From: a virus
Virus record (IMG/VR): IMGVR_UViG_3300042384_000211
Span: 1-64,000 of that record
DNA: 64,000 bases
Reading direction: 5' to 3' (one strand)
The translations under genes and the position numbers were made by a program. The notes under the pieces were generated by a model, which saw only the letters and a program-made list of their open reading frames with translations, ran no database searches and was not told where the DNA came from. The stretch's first letter is position 1; each line of letters opens with the position of its first letter. Of the stretch, positions 8,491 to 17,234 are shown in pieces.

Positions 8491-8900
8491 CTTGGTTTGG
8501 CTCCTATTACTGTTTTCATTGTACCTGAACTGTTTTCAATGTTGTTAAATTTAAGTTCGCAGTATTTTTGACTAACTTCGTCACCGCTATCATAACGATC
8601 TTTAAGACCTTTGGTAATGACAGCAAGTTCTGTGGTCATTGTTATTGTAGCTTTGTTCTCAGGAATACTTGCTGAATAGTTACGAAGTTCTATACTCTTA
8701 ACATAAACAGTGTCTACATAGGCTAACACTTCTTTAGTACCGCATTTAGTTACGCCCACTTGTGCTTGTGTATGGATTTGATTAACTAGACTATATTCGT
8801 TGCTGTCAAACTTAGCCATACGGTACGCATCAATTATTGTACTAATACTAGCACAACCTGATAATAGGACTACTAGACTAACTAAGGCCAAGCGTCTCAT
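8487..8900 (-). CDS. Lipoprotein of lysis cassette (137 aa)
   Basis: A short basic N-terminus and hydrophobic segment lead to the lipobox LLSGC with Cys16, so the mature protein should be acylated and anchored in the envelope. The rest is soluble and helical. It overlaps both neighbours by four bases. Position next to a second lipoprotein and a spanin-like protein suggests an envelope role in lysis or superinfection control, not proven. Confidence 0.78.
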   Translation of the reverse strand: MRRLALVSLVVLLSGCASISTIIDAYRMAKFDSNEYSLVNQIHTQAQVGVTKCGTKEVLAYVDTVYVKSIELRNYSASIPENKATITMTTELAVITKGLKDRYDSGDEVSQKYCELKFNNIENSSGTMKTVIGAKPR

Positions 8901-9157
8901 TTAACTTCCTCGTAGATACGACGTTGTTCTTTATACCAAATGCCCCATGCTTCGTGTTTGGCCTGGCATTCATAGTAGGTGCTGTAGTTTTCACTTACAT
9001 TGCTCACAACATCACTTAGTTTGCTAGTGTCAGTTGGTAGCTGGGTAAGAACTGGACAATCTATAGCAAGTTCACTAGGAACGTCCGGAAACGGTGCTCG
9101 AACAGGCACCAGAGTTGAACAACCTGAGAGCAATAATACCGCTATTAGATATCTCAT
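8897..9157 (-). CDS. Outer-membrane spanin-like lipoprotein (Rz1-like)
   Basis: The 86-residue protein has a lipobox LLSGC with Cys13, followed by a Pro-rich stretch (VPVRAPFPDVPSE) typical of o-spanins, and a periplasmic helix. The gene directly follows the inner-membrane coiled-coil protein and overlaps it by four bases, the usual i-spanin/o-spanin order. O-spanins pair with i-spanins to fuse inner and outer membranes, which implies a Gram-negative host. Confidence 0.72.
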   Translation of the reverse strand: MRYLIAVLLLSGCSTLVPVRAPFPDVPSELAIDCPVLTQLPTDTSKLSDVVSNVSENYSTYYECQAKHEAWGIWYKEQRRIYEEVK

Positions 9158-9606
9158 TTAGTTTCCTCCTTGCTAGGACCTTCTGCGGCTTTGTTTAGTA
9201 TTTCAATAGCTTCTTTAGGCACTACACATTCACCGTTGATAATCTTTTCTTTCTCTACAATTTCTTTCTGTAGTTGGACCTGTACTTCTTTAATTTTTTT
9301 GATCTTAGTAACTACTTTAGTTTTGATCACTGTGTTTGTTTCTTGGCTTTTAACCACGGCCGCATCTACTTTGGCCTGTAATTCTGCGGCACGAGCACGC
9401 CACTGCATTTCAACTTCGTAGCCGCCTTTAAAATATACACCTGCCACTAACAGCATAATACCCACAACTTGTACTATTAATCGATAGGGTCTAAGGTAAC
9501 TAAAATTGAATACAAAGCCCAATAACGAAGCAATAACGCCAGCATAGAATACACAGTTAACAAACCCGTGTATAATACTATCTGGAATAAATGTCAATAA
9601 CCACAT
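9154..9606 (-). CDS. Inner-membrane spanin-like protein (Rz-like)
   Basis: Residues about 12-35 and 42-62 are hydrophobic membrane segments; the remainder is a Lys/Glu/Val-rich coiled coil (about 70-135) with a single Cys (GECVVP). This build, and its place between the endolysin and a small lipoprotein, fits an i-spanin. Two N-terminal segments instead of one is unusual. The gene starts one base after the endolysin stop region in the same transcript. Confidence 0.65.
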   Translation of the reverse strand: MWLLTFIPDSIIHGFVNCVFYAGVIASLLGFVFNFSYLRPYRLIVQVVGIMLLVAGVYFKGGYEVEMQWRARAAELQAKVDAAVVKSQETNTVIKTKVVTKIKKIKEVQVQLQKEIVEKEKIINGECVVPKEAIEILNKAAEGPSKEETK

Positions 9607-9607
9607 G

Positions 9608-10453
9608 TTATTCTCCTAGCATCTTACGAATAGTTGCCGGACCTACAATACCATCTGCTGTTAGGCCGTGTGCTGTTTGCCACGCTTTAACTGCCTTCTC
9701 TGTACCCGGACCAAACTTACCATCTGCTGTTTGTCCTAGAGCCTTTTGTACTGCTTTAACTGTGTCGTTATTGCTACCTACACGCACTGTTACGTACTCT
9801 GTAGCTGTAGCAGGTGCAGCATGCGACTCTGCTACGTGTCCGCCACCTAGTAAGTGTTTAGCTTCTTTGTAGTGCGTTGTACGGTCTTCTAAGCCAATTG
9901 TACCACCGTTAATACGTTTGGTCATCTTAACAATATCATCTGTGTCGCAGATAGCGTTTAAGCCATTTGTTTTCCAGAACCAGCATGCTGACTCGATAGC
10001 ACCATCTAATGTTTCTAAGTCTGCCACTGCTTCTTCTACAGTTAAGCCTACTGATTTAGCAAATTTAGTATAGTTGTCACGTCCTGTTAGTTGAATAGCA
10101 CCACGACCACAGAATTTAAATCCATCACCACTAGACTCTGGACCATTGCCCATACGTCCACCGTAGACTTTGTTAGCAATCTTTTCTGGTTGACGATGAT
10201 ATGGTTGAGCACTTGCTAGTGTAGGGAAGTATTTTTTAAAGATTTTGTTTAAACCCTCTGCTGAGTAGTTTAAGTTTTCTTTTAAGATTGTAAAGCCTGC
10301 CGACTCATGTCCGCATTGTGCTAGGAAACCTGCAGCACGATTAACTGTATTAATCTCGTACTTTTCAAATTGCTCTGTAAGTACTTCTGCTAGGTCTTCT
10401 GGATGCTTGTACTTTGGAAATATTGCTTTGATTATACCTGCTGTAATTTTCAT
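9608..10453 (-). CDS. Endolysin: GH19 muramidase/chitinase-like domain plus peptidoglycan-binding domain
   Basis: Residues 1-200 form a GH19-type catalytic domain: the QCGHESAGF motif puts the likely general-acid Glu at residue 50, and KFCGRGAIQLTGRDNY is the conserved substrate-cleft motif. Residues about 215-280 form a PG_binding_1 domain (VKAVQKALGQTADGKFGPGTEKAVKAWQ). Enzymes of this design cleave the glycan strands of peptidoglycan and end infection. There is no signal peptide, so release depends on the holin at 7944-8234. It opens the lysis cassette. Confidence 0.93.
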   Translation of the reverse strand: MKITAGIIKAIFPKYKHPEDLAEVLTEQFEKYEINTVNRAAGFLAQCGHESAGFTILKENLNYSAEGLNKIFKKYFPTLASAQPYHRQPEKIANKVYGGRMGNGPESSGDGFKFCGRGAIQLTGRDNYTKFAKSVGLTVEEAVADLETLDGAIESACWFWKTNGLNAICDTDDIVKMTKRINGGTIGLEDRTTHYKEAKHLLGGGHVAESHAAPATATEYVTVRVGSNNDTVKAVQKALGQTADGKFGPGTEKAVKAWQTAHGLTADGIVGPATIRKMLGE

Positions 10454-10474
10454 TGTTGAAGGTCCTTTAATTTA

Positions 10475-11032
10475 TTATCTTAATCCTGCTGCTATTCTTA
10501 AACTTTCAGTAAATTCATTCTTAGGTGCAGTTGTAGTGACTTCCACACCTGCGGCTGTTTTAAGAGCATCCAATTCCTCTGTGTCTTTTTGGTATTTTCT
10601 ATTGTATGCTTCTGGAGTCAAAGGAATAACTCTTGCCAGCGTTTCTTTGGTTAAATCATAATCGGTAAGACTTTTTTGATACCTAACACGCCAATCGGTT
10701 AGTTCTTGCTTAGTTAAGTTCATTAGATCCTGCATAATTTCAATGATATATTCAGGTAATTCAGGAGTACGATCTAATTCAACAAATACCAAATAGTCTC
10801 CGCCTTCTTTTTCGCCTGAGCTAACATCAGCATCTAATACATAATCATAACCTTTTTCGACAAAACTTACCAGATCTAGACTGGGTTCTTTACCAGATAC
10901 CTTAAAGCTAATCACTGCTACATCAGCATCATCACCCATCTTACTTTTATATTCGTCGATGTGTAGTTCTGCATGTACTAGGCGATTTAGATCGCCCATT
11001 TCTAAATTTTCGTTAAGCTGTGGTTTGTTCAT
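10475..11032 (-). CDS. Hypothetical phage protein (185 aa)
   Basis: I place the start at MNKPQLNENLEMG (ATG 11032), since upstream in-frame ATGs lie inside the preceding gene and lack a ribosome-binding site. The product has an acidic mid-section and a helical C-terminus, with no membrane segment. It overlaps the preceding gene by 20 bases. No family recognised; conserved hypothetical of this phage type. Confidence 0.7.
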   Translation of the reverse strand: MNKPQLNENLEMGDLNRLVHAELHIDEYKSKMGDDADVAVISFKVSGKEPSLDLVSFVEKGYDYVLDADVSSGEKEGGDYLVFVELDRTPELPEYIIEIMQDLMNLTKQELTDWRVRYQKSLTDYDLTKETLARVIPLTPEAYNRKYQKDTEELDALKTAAGVEVTTTAPKNEFTESLRIAAGLR

Positions 11033-11543
11033 TTTCTTGCTCTGAATCATAATTTGCTGTATCATCGGTGCCTTCTTCGTAGGCCTGTTCAATATCTTCT
11101 AAATCAAGTGTAGCACTTTCTAATTCTAAACTACCTTGTTGAATTTCTTGCATTAATTTTTTAGGCATAACAATTTTAACTAACCAAACTGGCTTTTTAG
11201 CCATCTTAGGCATTTTAGTTCCATCTTCAAAGTCATCTGGACTTTTAATGTCAACTGGATATTCAAGGGTATCTTTGCTGTAATATACTTCACAGTCATA
11301 ACTAAGCAAACGTTCTCCGCCTCGGGGATCAGGCATAAGTTTATAAGGCCACATAAACGTACAGTTTACAAAATATTTTTCGTAAATTGGGCCTTCTACT
11401 AGTTCGCCCTCTTTCCAGTGGGCAAATACATATAAGTCTAATTCGTCTAATACACGTTCAAAGTCTAGTAGAGAGTCAAGACTACTATCCGCCATGAATA
11501 TGTCTTTGGTATTGTTAATAATATCTGAAATTGGTTTTGCCAT
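11013..11543 (-). CDS. Hypothetical phage protein with acidic tail (176 aa)
   Basis: The N-terminal two-thirds is a mixed alpha/beta fold with aromatic strands (NCTFMWPYKLMPDPRGG); the last 35 residues are almost wholly acidic. The tail overlaps the next gene's start. No motif identifies a function. It is soluble and cysteine-poor. Confidence 0.72.
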   Translation of the reverse strand: MAKPISDIINNTKDIFMADSSLDSLLDFERVLDELDLYVFAHWKEGELVEGPIYEKYFVNCTFMWPYKLMPDPRGGERLLSYDCEVYYSKDTLEYPVDIKSPDDFEDGTKMPKMAKKPVWLVKIVMPKKLMQEIQQGSLELESATLDLEDIEQAYEEGTDDTANYDSEQENEQTTA

Positions 11544-11572
11544 AGTTTTAGGTTCTTTATGTTATTTATCTA

Positions 11573-12307
11573 TTAGATGTACAGTCTAGCTTTCAAAAAA
11601 TCAGCAAGATAGTCTGCTACTATATTAGTTCCTTGTGGAGTAGTATGATGGCGAGTAAAAAGATCATCGTGTTCTTGCCAAACTCTCATCTTTTTCTGTG
11701 TTTGTGCGATAATTTCTAGCACAACACTAGGAACATCTTTATAATTTTTATTATTTTTTGTTAAGAACCTAACAACCCATGCAATATATGTGTCATCAAA
11801 ATAATAACAATCTTGATAATCGGGTACTAAAATTTCCGTCGAACTTTTTTTAGTATATATTAAATTAAATTCTTCAGCTAACTGAGTGTTGAGTTTACTG
11901 CAACCACCATGCAATATTATTTTTGCATTTGTCTGATTATTTAATTCTTTTAATTTAGTATAATGATTTATTAGTAGGTAGTGATAGATCTGTGCCATAT
12001 CCATGGTGGTATCGAGAGTTAATTGATTATCATCAATTTTTTGACTTTTATTTCGATGCCACGGAACAAATACGTTTCTTAACGGGTCTGTCTGCAGAAC
12101 AATAACAATATCATCGCTAGACAGTTCTTTTAATTTACTATGTAGGTTATTTAAAATTGTAAAGTTACTAAGTCCACGTTCACAGTGATTTATTACAGTT
12201 GTTTGAATTCTATTGGATAGATAACCTGCCAGATCGACCCCATCGAACTCATCCCGCACTGCGCATTTGTAACTATAGCCCCAACTATCACCAAAAATAT
12301 GAATCAT
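11573..12307 (-). CDS. SGNH/GDSL-like hydrolase
   Basis: The N-terminus reads MIHIFGDSWGYS, with the block I GDS motif (Ser8). GLSN near residue 56 fits block II, and a late D-x-x-x-x-H arrangement (DLFTRHHTTPQG) fits the catalytic Asp/His block. The SGNH family comprises esterases and acyltransferases on carbohydrate or lipid; no substrate can be given. It overlaps the first of three P-loop genes by four bases, so a shared job in glycan or surface modification is likely. Confidence 0.72.
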   Translation of the reverse strand: MIHIFGDSWGYSYKCAVRDEFDGVDLAGYLSNRIQTTVINHCERGLSNFTILNNLHSKLKELSSDDIVIVLQTDPLRNVFVPWHRNKSQKIDDNQLTLDTTMDMAQIYHYLLINHYTKLKELNNQTNAKIILHGGCSKLNTQLAEEFNLIYTKKSSTEILVPDYQDCYYFDDTYIAWVVRFLTKNNKNYKDVPSVVLEIIAQTQKKMRVWQEHDDLFTRHHTTPQGTNIVADYLADFLKARLYI

Positions 12308-12954
12308 TTAAGTCCTCTAGAACTCTTGGGTTGTATACCATGCCATACCTGCTGGTCTAACCAATATTCATCTACATGTTTAACATACTTGCTATTAGGG
12401 TCTTCCGTAATAAATTTAAGTATAGTGGGATTGTTGTAGTCTACGGGGAATTTTAGTAGATTACTGGCCCATTTTAAATAGTGATGTTTATGTAGGAAAA
12501 ATGCTTCATTATCTAAGAAATGCACCGGAAAATCGCTGGTTAGTAGGTGATTATAGTAGTATTCTTGTGCTATCGGTAAGGTCACTTCCTTACGTACACG
12601 TAACTGTTGTTCTACTTGAATATTTTGATCACGAACAATAATAGCAATCGTAACTTCTACTCCTAGTGACCTGGCTTGTTGAGCCATTTCTAAGATTTTA
12701 GGAGTTTGTCTAACTCCGTCATAGACAAATGGAACACTGACATTGGCCAACCAGTAATCATATCCGTCAAATGCAGCTGCTGTCAATCGTTCAGGATATA
12801 CCCAATACTCGGCAAACGGTTCTAAATCACTAGGCACCCAATATTCATCTAATAGTTGTTTCCAACCTCCCACTTGCGGATGTGTACTAAACACCCGACT
12901 AAACAAATGATTGCCCGATCCTTGCGGGCCTGTAATAATTAAAAGTTTTTTCAT
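12304..12954 (-). CDS. P-loop sulfotransferase-like protein, paralogue 1
   Basis: Residues 9-16 form a P-loop (GPQGSGNH) matching the 5'-phosphosulfate loop of sulfotransferases, and IVRDQNIQVEQQLRVR resembles the 3'-phosphate-binding motif that contacts PAPS. The protein (216 aa) is one of three tandem paralogues; this copy is the most diverged. It overlaps the second copy by four bases. The acceptor is unknown; virion, host or glycan sulfation is possible, and a kinase-like role is not excluded. Confidence 0.7.
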   Translation of the reverse strand: MKKLLIITGPQGSGNHLFSRVFSTHPQVGGWKQLLDEYWVPSDLEPFAEYWVYPERLTAAAFDGYDYWLANVSVPFVYDGVRQTPKILEMAQQARSLGVEVTIAIIVRDQNIQVEQQLRVRKEVTLPIAQEYYYNHLLTSDFPVHFLDNEAFFLHKHHYLKWASNLLKFPVDYNNPTILKFITEDPNSKYVKHVDEYWLDQQVWHGIQPKSSRGLK

Positions 12955-13586
12955 GGTTTGGTTTTGAATGTCACTCCTAACTTGTTTCCATTATCTAATT
13001 CGTTGTGTTCTATGCCATGTATATATTTGGCATTAGCATCGTCTTCGAGTATGCTATCTAATCCGGGATCATTCCATGCAACAGGAATACTAAACGACAG
13101 AGTTTTAAGATAATCACAACGATACAAATACAGCAATTCATAACTTAGGAACGTTGGATTGGGTATAGTCTTTAATTGTTCTAAAAACATAAGCAATGTC
13201 GACTGTGTACGAATACGTGTTTGTTGATTATATAAGATAGTTTGATCGCGACCTATCACAGCAAATTCTACATCGACTCCACAGTCCTTTACTGCATTAG
13301 CAAAAGACATGACATTAGGGTTCCATACAGGATTTACGCCACTACCAATAATACCCAATGGACAGCTAATACTAGTAAAGTAGTAGTCACTTTGTTGCCA
13401 ATTAAATTCTTTTAATAAACTAGGATCACGCCAATACTGTGCAAAGGGTTCCGCAAAACGATGTGCTTCCCAATAATTTTCTAATAGTGTTTTCCACCCG
13501 TATACTTCCGGATGTAAGCTGAATATTTTACTCCATAAATGGTTGCCACTACCTTGTGGTCCTGTAATAATTAATAATTTCTTCAT
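12951..13586 (-). CDS. P-loop sulfotransferase-like protein, paralogue 2
   Basis: It shares with paralogue 3 the segments GPQGSGNHLWSKIFSLHP and QQSDYYFTSIS and the 3'-phosphate-like motif VIGRDQTILYNQQTRIR. At the DNA level it shares a run of over 30 bases with paralogue 3, implying recent duplication or gene conversion. Same inferred PAPS-dependent activity; it overlaps both neighbouring genes by four bases. Confidence 0.72.
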   Translation of the reverse strand: MKKLLIITGPQGSGNHLWSKIFSLHPEVYGWKTLLENYWEAHRFAEPFAQYWRDPSLLKEFNWQQSDYYFTSISCPLGIIGSGVNPVWNPNVMSFANAVKDCGVDVEFAVIGRDQTILYNQQTRIRTQSTLLMFLEQLKTIPNPTFLSYELLYLYRCDYLKTLSFSIPVAWNDPGLDSILEDDANAKYIHGIEHNELDNGNKLGVTFKTKP

Positions 13587-14227
13587 GGTTTTTTCGTAAA
13601 TGTTACACCTAATTTATTGCCATTGTCTAATTCATTGTATTCGATACTATGTATATATTTCTCGTTAGCATCATCAGCAAGAATTTCACCAAGTCTAAGA
13701 TCATCCCAGGCTATGGGTATATTTAATTTTAAACTTTTTAAATATTCTTGTTTATATAAGTATAATAATTCATAACTTAGAAATGTTGGGTTTTGTAGTG
13801 TAGGTAACTGAGACAAAAATATAGATAATGTAGTTTCTTCACGAACACGATTTTGTTGATGTTGTAATATATTTTGATCACGCCCTATTACTGCAATTTC
13901 AACTTCTACACCTTGTTCTAATACAGTTCTGGTAAATCCCATGATATCAGCAGTCCACTGAACCCGATCGTTATCTTCAGTGAATCGATATCCTATTGGT
14001 AAACTAATACTAGTAAAGTAGTAGTCACTTTGTTGCCAATCAAACTCTTTAAGTAATTCATGATTACGCCACTGCGTACGGAATGGTTCCGAATGACGAT
14101 GTGACTCCCAATAGTTGTCTAATAGAGTTTTCCACCCGTAGACCGCTGGGTGTAGACTAAAAATTTTACTCCATAAATGGTTGCCAGAGCCTTGCGGACC
14201 AGTCAATATTAACATCTTCTTAGCCAT
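13583..14227 (-). CDS. P-loop sulfotransferase-like protein, paralogue 3
   Basis: The P-loop is at residues 10-17 (GPQGSGNH), and VIGRDQNILQHQQNRVR is the likely second phosphate-binding motif. C-terminal sequence (KYIHSIEYNELDNGNKLGVTF) is nearly the same as in paralogue 2, supporting a recent tandem duplication. It overlaps the amidotransferase gene by eight bases. Confidence 0.72.
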   Translation of the reverse strand: MAKKMLILTGPQGSGNHLWSKIFSLHPAVYGWKTLLDNYWESHRHSEPFRTQWRNHELLKEFDWQQSDYYFTSISLPIGYRFTEDNDRVQWTADIMGFTRTVLEQGVEVEIAVIGRDQNILQHQQNRVREETTLSIFLSQLPTLQNPTFLSYELLYLYKQEYLKSLKLNIPIAWDDLRLGEILADDANEKYIHSIEYNELDNGNKLGVTFTKKP

Positions 14228-14759
14228 ATAATACCTTTGCTAGATCGTCCAGCAATATTCCCTCAGTCCGCTCCGGATGCCACACCAAGCCCCATATAGG
14301 TAAGTGACTGTGTTTAAATGCTTCAATAGTGCCATCGTGTGGACAAGTTGCCACGGGCATTAAGTCAATTCCTAATTTGCCAATACTATTAGTATGATGA
14401 CTGTTTACGTAGTTTATATTACCGTCGATTTCAATTTCGTGTGCAGTATTGTCGTGCCCATCAATAGGCAGGTTGATGCCGCTATGAAATTCATTAATGA
14501 AAAATGCACCGTGACATACTCCTAGTATGGGTATTCCCTTCAATAGGGCAATATTATAGTACATTGTTTCTGTATGTGTACGGTTTGGGGTTGCATCGCC
14601 ACCCGACAGAATTAACATGTCGAAATCAAGAGGAATATTCGATACATTGGGTATAGGCTCTATATCGCAGTGATTTAATAACCCATACCAACCATGTTCT
14701 AAACAGTCATAGGTGATGTTATTGTGTACTATTTCACGTTGTGAGATTGCTATTTTCAT
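14220..14759 (-). CDS. Class I glutamine amidotransferase-like protein
   Basis: The nucleophile elbow GVCHGAFF holds the catalytic Cys, and VWHPERTEG near the C-terminus supplies the His and Glu of the GATase triad. The length (179 aa) fits a free-standing class I/C26-type domain, which hydrolyses glutamine or gamma-glutamyl bonds. No synthase partner is adjacent, so it may donate ammonia to an unseen enzyme or act as a gamma-glutamyl hydrolase. It overlaps the membrane gene upstream by four bases. Confidence 0.82.
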   Translation of the reverse strand: MKIAISQREIVHNNITYDCLEHGWYGLLNHCDIEPIPNVSNIPLDFDMLILSGGDATPNRTHTETMYYNIALLKGIPILGVCHGAFFINEFHSGINLPIDGHDNTAHEIEIDGNINYVNSHHTNSIGKLGIDLMPVATCPHDGTIEAFKHSHLPIWGLVWHPERTEGILLDDLAKVLYG

Positions 14760-14986
14760 TTGTAATAAGCGAAGTAGATTAATCCAGCAATAATCATAAA
14801 GATCTGCGGCAGAAAATTAGTGATTAAACTTTTTTCGTTCCACTTAAATCCTACGTAGACCCAACCGCAGGCACCAACAATTTGTAATAAGCTGTTCCAA
14901 GGAGTAATACCTAAAATATGCAAGGGCATAGCACATAAAATCATTGTTGCTGAAAACCATTTGACTATCTTTGTATAATCTTTCAT
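14756..14986 (-). CDS. Small membrane protein (76 aa)
   Basis: Three hydrophobic stretches (about 9-27, 32-47 and 57-74) suggest a compact inner-membrane protein. No motif is recognised. It starts downstream of the ferritin-like gene's terminator and overlaps the amidotransferase gene by four bases. Confidence 0.7.
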   Translation of the reverse strand: MKDYTKIVKWFSATMILCAMPLHILGITPWNSLLQIVGACGWVYVGFKWNEKSLITNFLPQIFMIIAGLIYFAYYK

Positions 14987-15002
14987 TAAAATCCTAGAGG
15001 TA

Positions 15003-15024
15003 AAAAAAGGGACCTAAGTCCCTT
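15003..15024 (-). terminator. Intrinsic terminator after the ferritin-like gene
   Basis: The minus strand forms AAAGGGAC-TTAG-GTCCCTTT followed by a T run, a clear Rho-independent terminator between the diiron gene and the small membrane gene. Confidence 0.85.
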
Positions 15025-15053
15025 TAGTTTGAAACTTATACAATTAATTATGC

Positions 15054-15743
15054 TTAGTGAGCAGCATCCATTAATTTTACAGCTTCTGGTGTAGCAGTTG
15101 TGTTCATGCAAGAAATAGCAAACAAATCCATACGCATTGTACGTGCAATTTCTTCAATGCGAGCTTGTGTATCAGCATCAGTTGCTAACAACTCTAATGC
15201 ATGACGACCAATGTTGCTGTGGAAGCCTTCATCTTTAGCAATCTTAGCGTAGGTTGTTGAAATATATTCATCTTTAATACATTCAGCCATTTTGTTCCAT
15301 ACACGTTCCGCACGACCTTCAGCAATGAATTGGTAAGCAGCTAGTGCTAGTGGATCGTTTTGTGCTTCGTACTTAGCTAATAGAGCAGCACCTTTAGCTG
15401 TTGGTTTAGCCGCTTCTGCAGCAATTGCAGCTTCAACGTCAACTTTCTCGCCAGTGATGTGTTCAATAACTTCTTTAACCATACGGAAGTGATTAGCTTC
15501 GTCTAATGCTTGTTTACTTAATAGTGCTAGTGTTTCTACTGATGTATCAGCAGGTGCATTAGCAACTTTAGTTGAGATTTCAACCATGTTCATACGTTCG
15601 TTAACCATACGACCAGTAAAGTGTTCTACTAGAGCTTCTTGGCTAGGATTACTAGCAAAGTATGCTTCAACGTTCATTTCACTTGCTTGAAATAGTGCTT
15701 CATTGTCTTGTGCTAGTTTAGCAACAAATTGTTTTGAGTTCAT
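15054..15743 (-). CDS. Ferritin-like diiron protein
   Basis: The 229-residue all-helical protein carries the diiron pattern: a Glu in helix 1 (HFTGRMVNERMNMVE), E82-x-x-H85 in helix 2, a Glu near 142-146 in helix 3, and E172-x-x-H175 in helix 4. This is the ligand set of ferritin-like oxidases and oxygenases. Length exceeds ferritin and suits an oxygenase or reductase-type protein; the substrate is unknown. It is a single-gene unit with its own terminator. An iron-storage role is a weaker alternative. Confidence 0.72.
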   Translation of the reverse strand: MNSKQFVAKLAQDNEALFQASEMNVEAYFASNPSQEALVEHFTGRMVNERMNMVEISTKVANAPADTSVETLALLSKQALDEANHFRMVKEVIEHITGEKVDVEAAIAAEAAKPTAKGAALLAKYEAQNDPLALAAYQFIAEGRAERVWNKMAECIKDEYISTTYAKIAKDEGFHSNIGRHALELLATDADTQARIEEIARTMRMDLFAISCMNTTATPEAVKLMDAAH

Positions 15744-15764
15744 TATATTTTCCTTTTAATAACG

Positions 15765-16349
15765 TTATTTTTTAATCAATGTAACTAGTATATCTGGCCA
15801 GACGTTAGTTACCTTGACATCTGCGTCGAAGTTTTCTTTAACCCACCCGGATGTAAAGTACTCCCACTTACAGTTATTTATCATTGCAAATTCTAATATG
15901 GCTTTGTTCTGTGCTGAAATTTCAGCCAACATACCCACGCTGTCCTTATACGCATCGTAACAAGGATACTTAATCTGAAATCCGCCAGCTTCGTGCCACC
16001 AAGCAAAACTGCTCATGTCTGGTCGATAAACTAACATAATCCAAATATCTTTTATCATACTAACATTATTTAATTGATATGCCCAGTCGTGGCTTTTAAC
16101 TAATTTGCATCCGCCGGGCTCAGTCCATGCAGTGTCGATATAGTCTGTATCTAAAATGGTGCTGAATTCCATATTGCGACCAAAATATGCACCTTTATGT
16201 CCTGTATAACTATGATGGTCATACTCTCGAGCAGGAGTTCGATCACTAGTATTCATTCCGGGTATGGTTTCGATAATCTGCGCTATGCCGCTCCATCGAC
16301 TTCCGGGCACCCCGGTAAAAAATATATAATTAGGTAAGAGTGTTGACAT
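15765..16349 (-). CDS. Sulfotransferase-like P-loop protein (194 aa)
   Basis: FFTGVPGSRWSGIAQII is a 5'-phosphosulfate-loop-like motif, and IMLVYRPDMSSFAWW resembles the 3'-phosphate motif (RxDxxxS) of sulfotransferases. It differs in sequence from the three paralogues at 12.3-14.2 kb but belongs to the same broad group. It overlaps the next upstream gene by 20 bases. Acceptor unknown. Confidence 0.6.
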   Translation of the reverse strand: MSTLLPNYIFFTGVPGSRWSGIAQIIETIPGMNTSDRTPAREYDHHSYTGHKGAYFGRNMEFSTILDTDYIDTAWTEPGGCKLVKSHDWAYQLNNVSMIKDIWIMLVYRPDMSSFAWWHEAGGFQIKYPCYDAYKDSVGMLAEISAQNKAILEFAMINNCKWEYFTSGWVKENFDADVKVTNVWPDILVTLIKK

Positions 16350-17220
16350 ATAATTTTTTTAAATCTTCTGTATTTATTGGAAATACGTTTAAGTTGTAAC
16401 ATCGAAGTTCTATATTGTGTAATCTTAAAAAATACTGTACAAGTGCTTCGTCGGCAAGGGTTAAATTTTTATCATGCCAGCTATAAAATCTGTTATTTAA
16501 AAGACTATCAATAATTTTAAAAATTAAATCATCCTTAAATATATGATGTTGATTTTCTAACCAAGTAGAATGTATATAATCAAGAGTTTCAATTCTAATA
16601 GGAGTAATTTCGCAATAATTTAATAAACTGCAAATAGTATTATTGAAATTATTTTTAAAGTCTTCTAAAGTTATTATATGTAGTACATTATTTAAATTTT
16701 CATAATTATCAAGAATATCTTCTAAATCAACTTCTGCTAAATGTTGTTCGTACATAAAAAACGATAAAAATTCTCTGAATTCCCACCTATCTAATTGATC
16801 ATAACTATCACACGACTTCCATTTTCTAATGTTTTTATTCATTTGATCATCGGTTGTAATAGACCAAAAACGGTCGCCCCATATTTTTTCTAATTTGTTA
16901 TTTATATTCCAAGCAAATGTATCTTTAGTTGGAATTATAAGTACAGTTTTTTTAAAGTGGCGACTAATTAATTTTAAATTATCTACCACATTTTCCTGAG
17001 CAAGCATTTTAGGATGACATCTAACAAATGAAAATTCTTTATCAGAATGTATGTATTCTAACCAGCATTCAACAAGGTGATTGCCGTTGAATAAATGAGC
17101 ACTTCCTACTTTTGTAAAAGGTAAGTCTGTGGGAAAGGAAGGGTCACTAAAATAATTTAAACACCATTCTGTAAAGGTGCCATAACAACCGCCGCTAAAT
17201 ACAATACAAAGATTTTTCAT
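16330..17220 (-). CDS. Hypothetical protein, possible sulfotransferase-like fold (296 aa)
   Basis: I choose ATG 17220 (MKNLCIVFSGGCYGTF): an upstream in-frame start would run into the divergent methyltransferase gene. The N-terminal strand and Gly-rich loop (FSGGCYGTFTEWC) followed by LIIPTKDTFAWN fit a P-loop-like fold of the neighbouring sulfotransferase-like protein. The rest is helical and Asn-rich. The start lies 14 bases from the divergent gene's ATG. Function unproven. Confidence 0.6.
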   Translation of the reverse strand: MKNLCIVFSGGCYGTFTEWCLNYFSDPSFPTDLPFTKVGSAHLFNGNHLVECWLEYIHSDKEFSFVRCHPKMLAQENVVDNLKLISRHFKKTVLIIPTKDTFAWNINNKLEKIWGDRFWSITTDDQMNKNIRKWKSCDSYDQLDRWEFREFLSFFMYEQHLAEVDLEDILDNYENLNNVLHIITLEDFKNNFNNTICSLLNYCEITPIRIETLDYIHSTWLENQHHIFKDDLIFKIIDSLLNNRFYSWHDKNLTLADEALVQYFLRLHNIELRCYNLNVFPINTEDLKKLYVNTLT

Positions 17221-17234
17221 AATATAATGTATAT

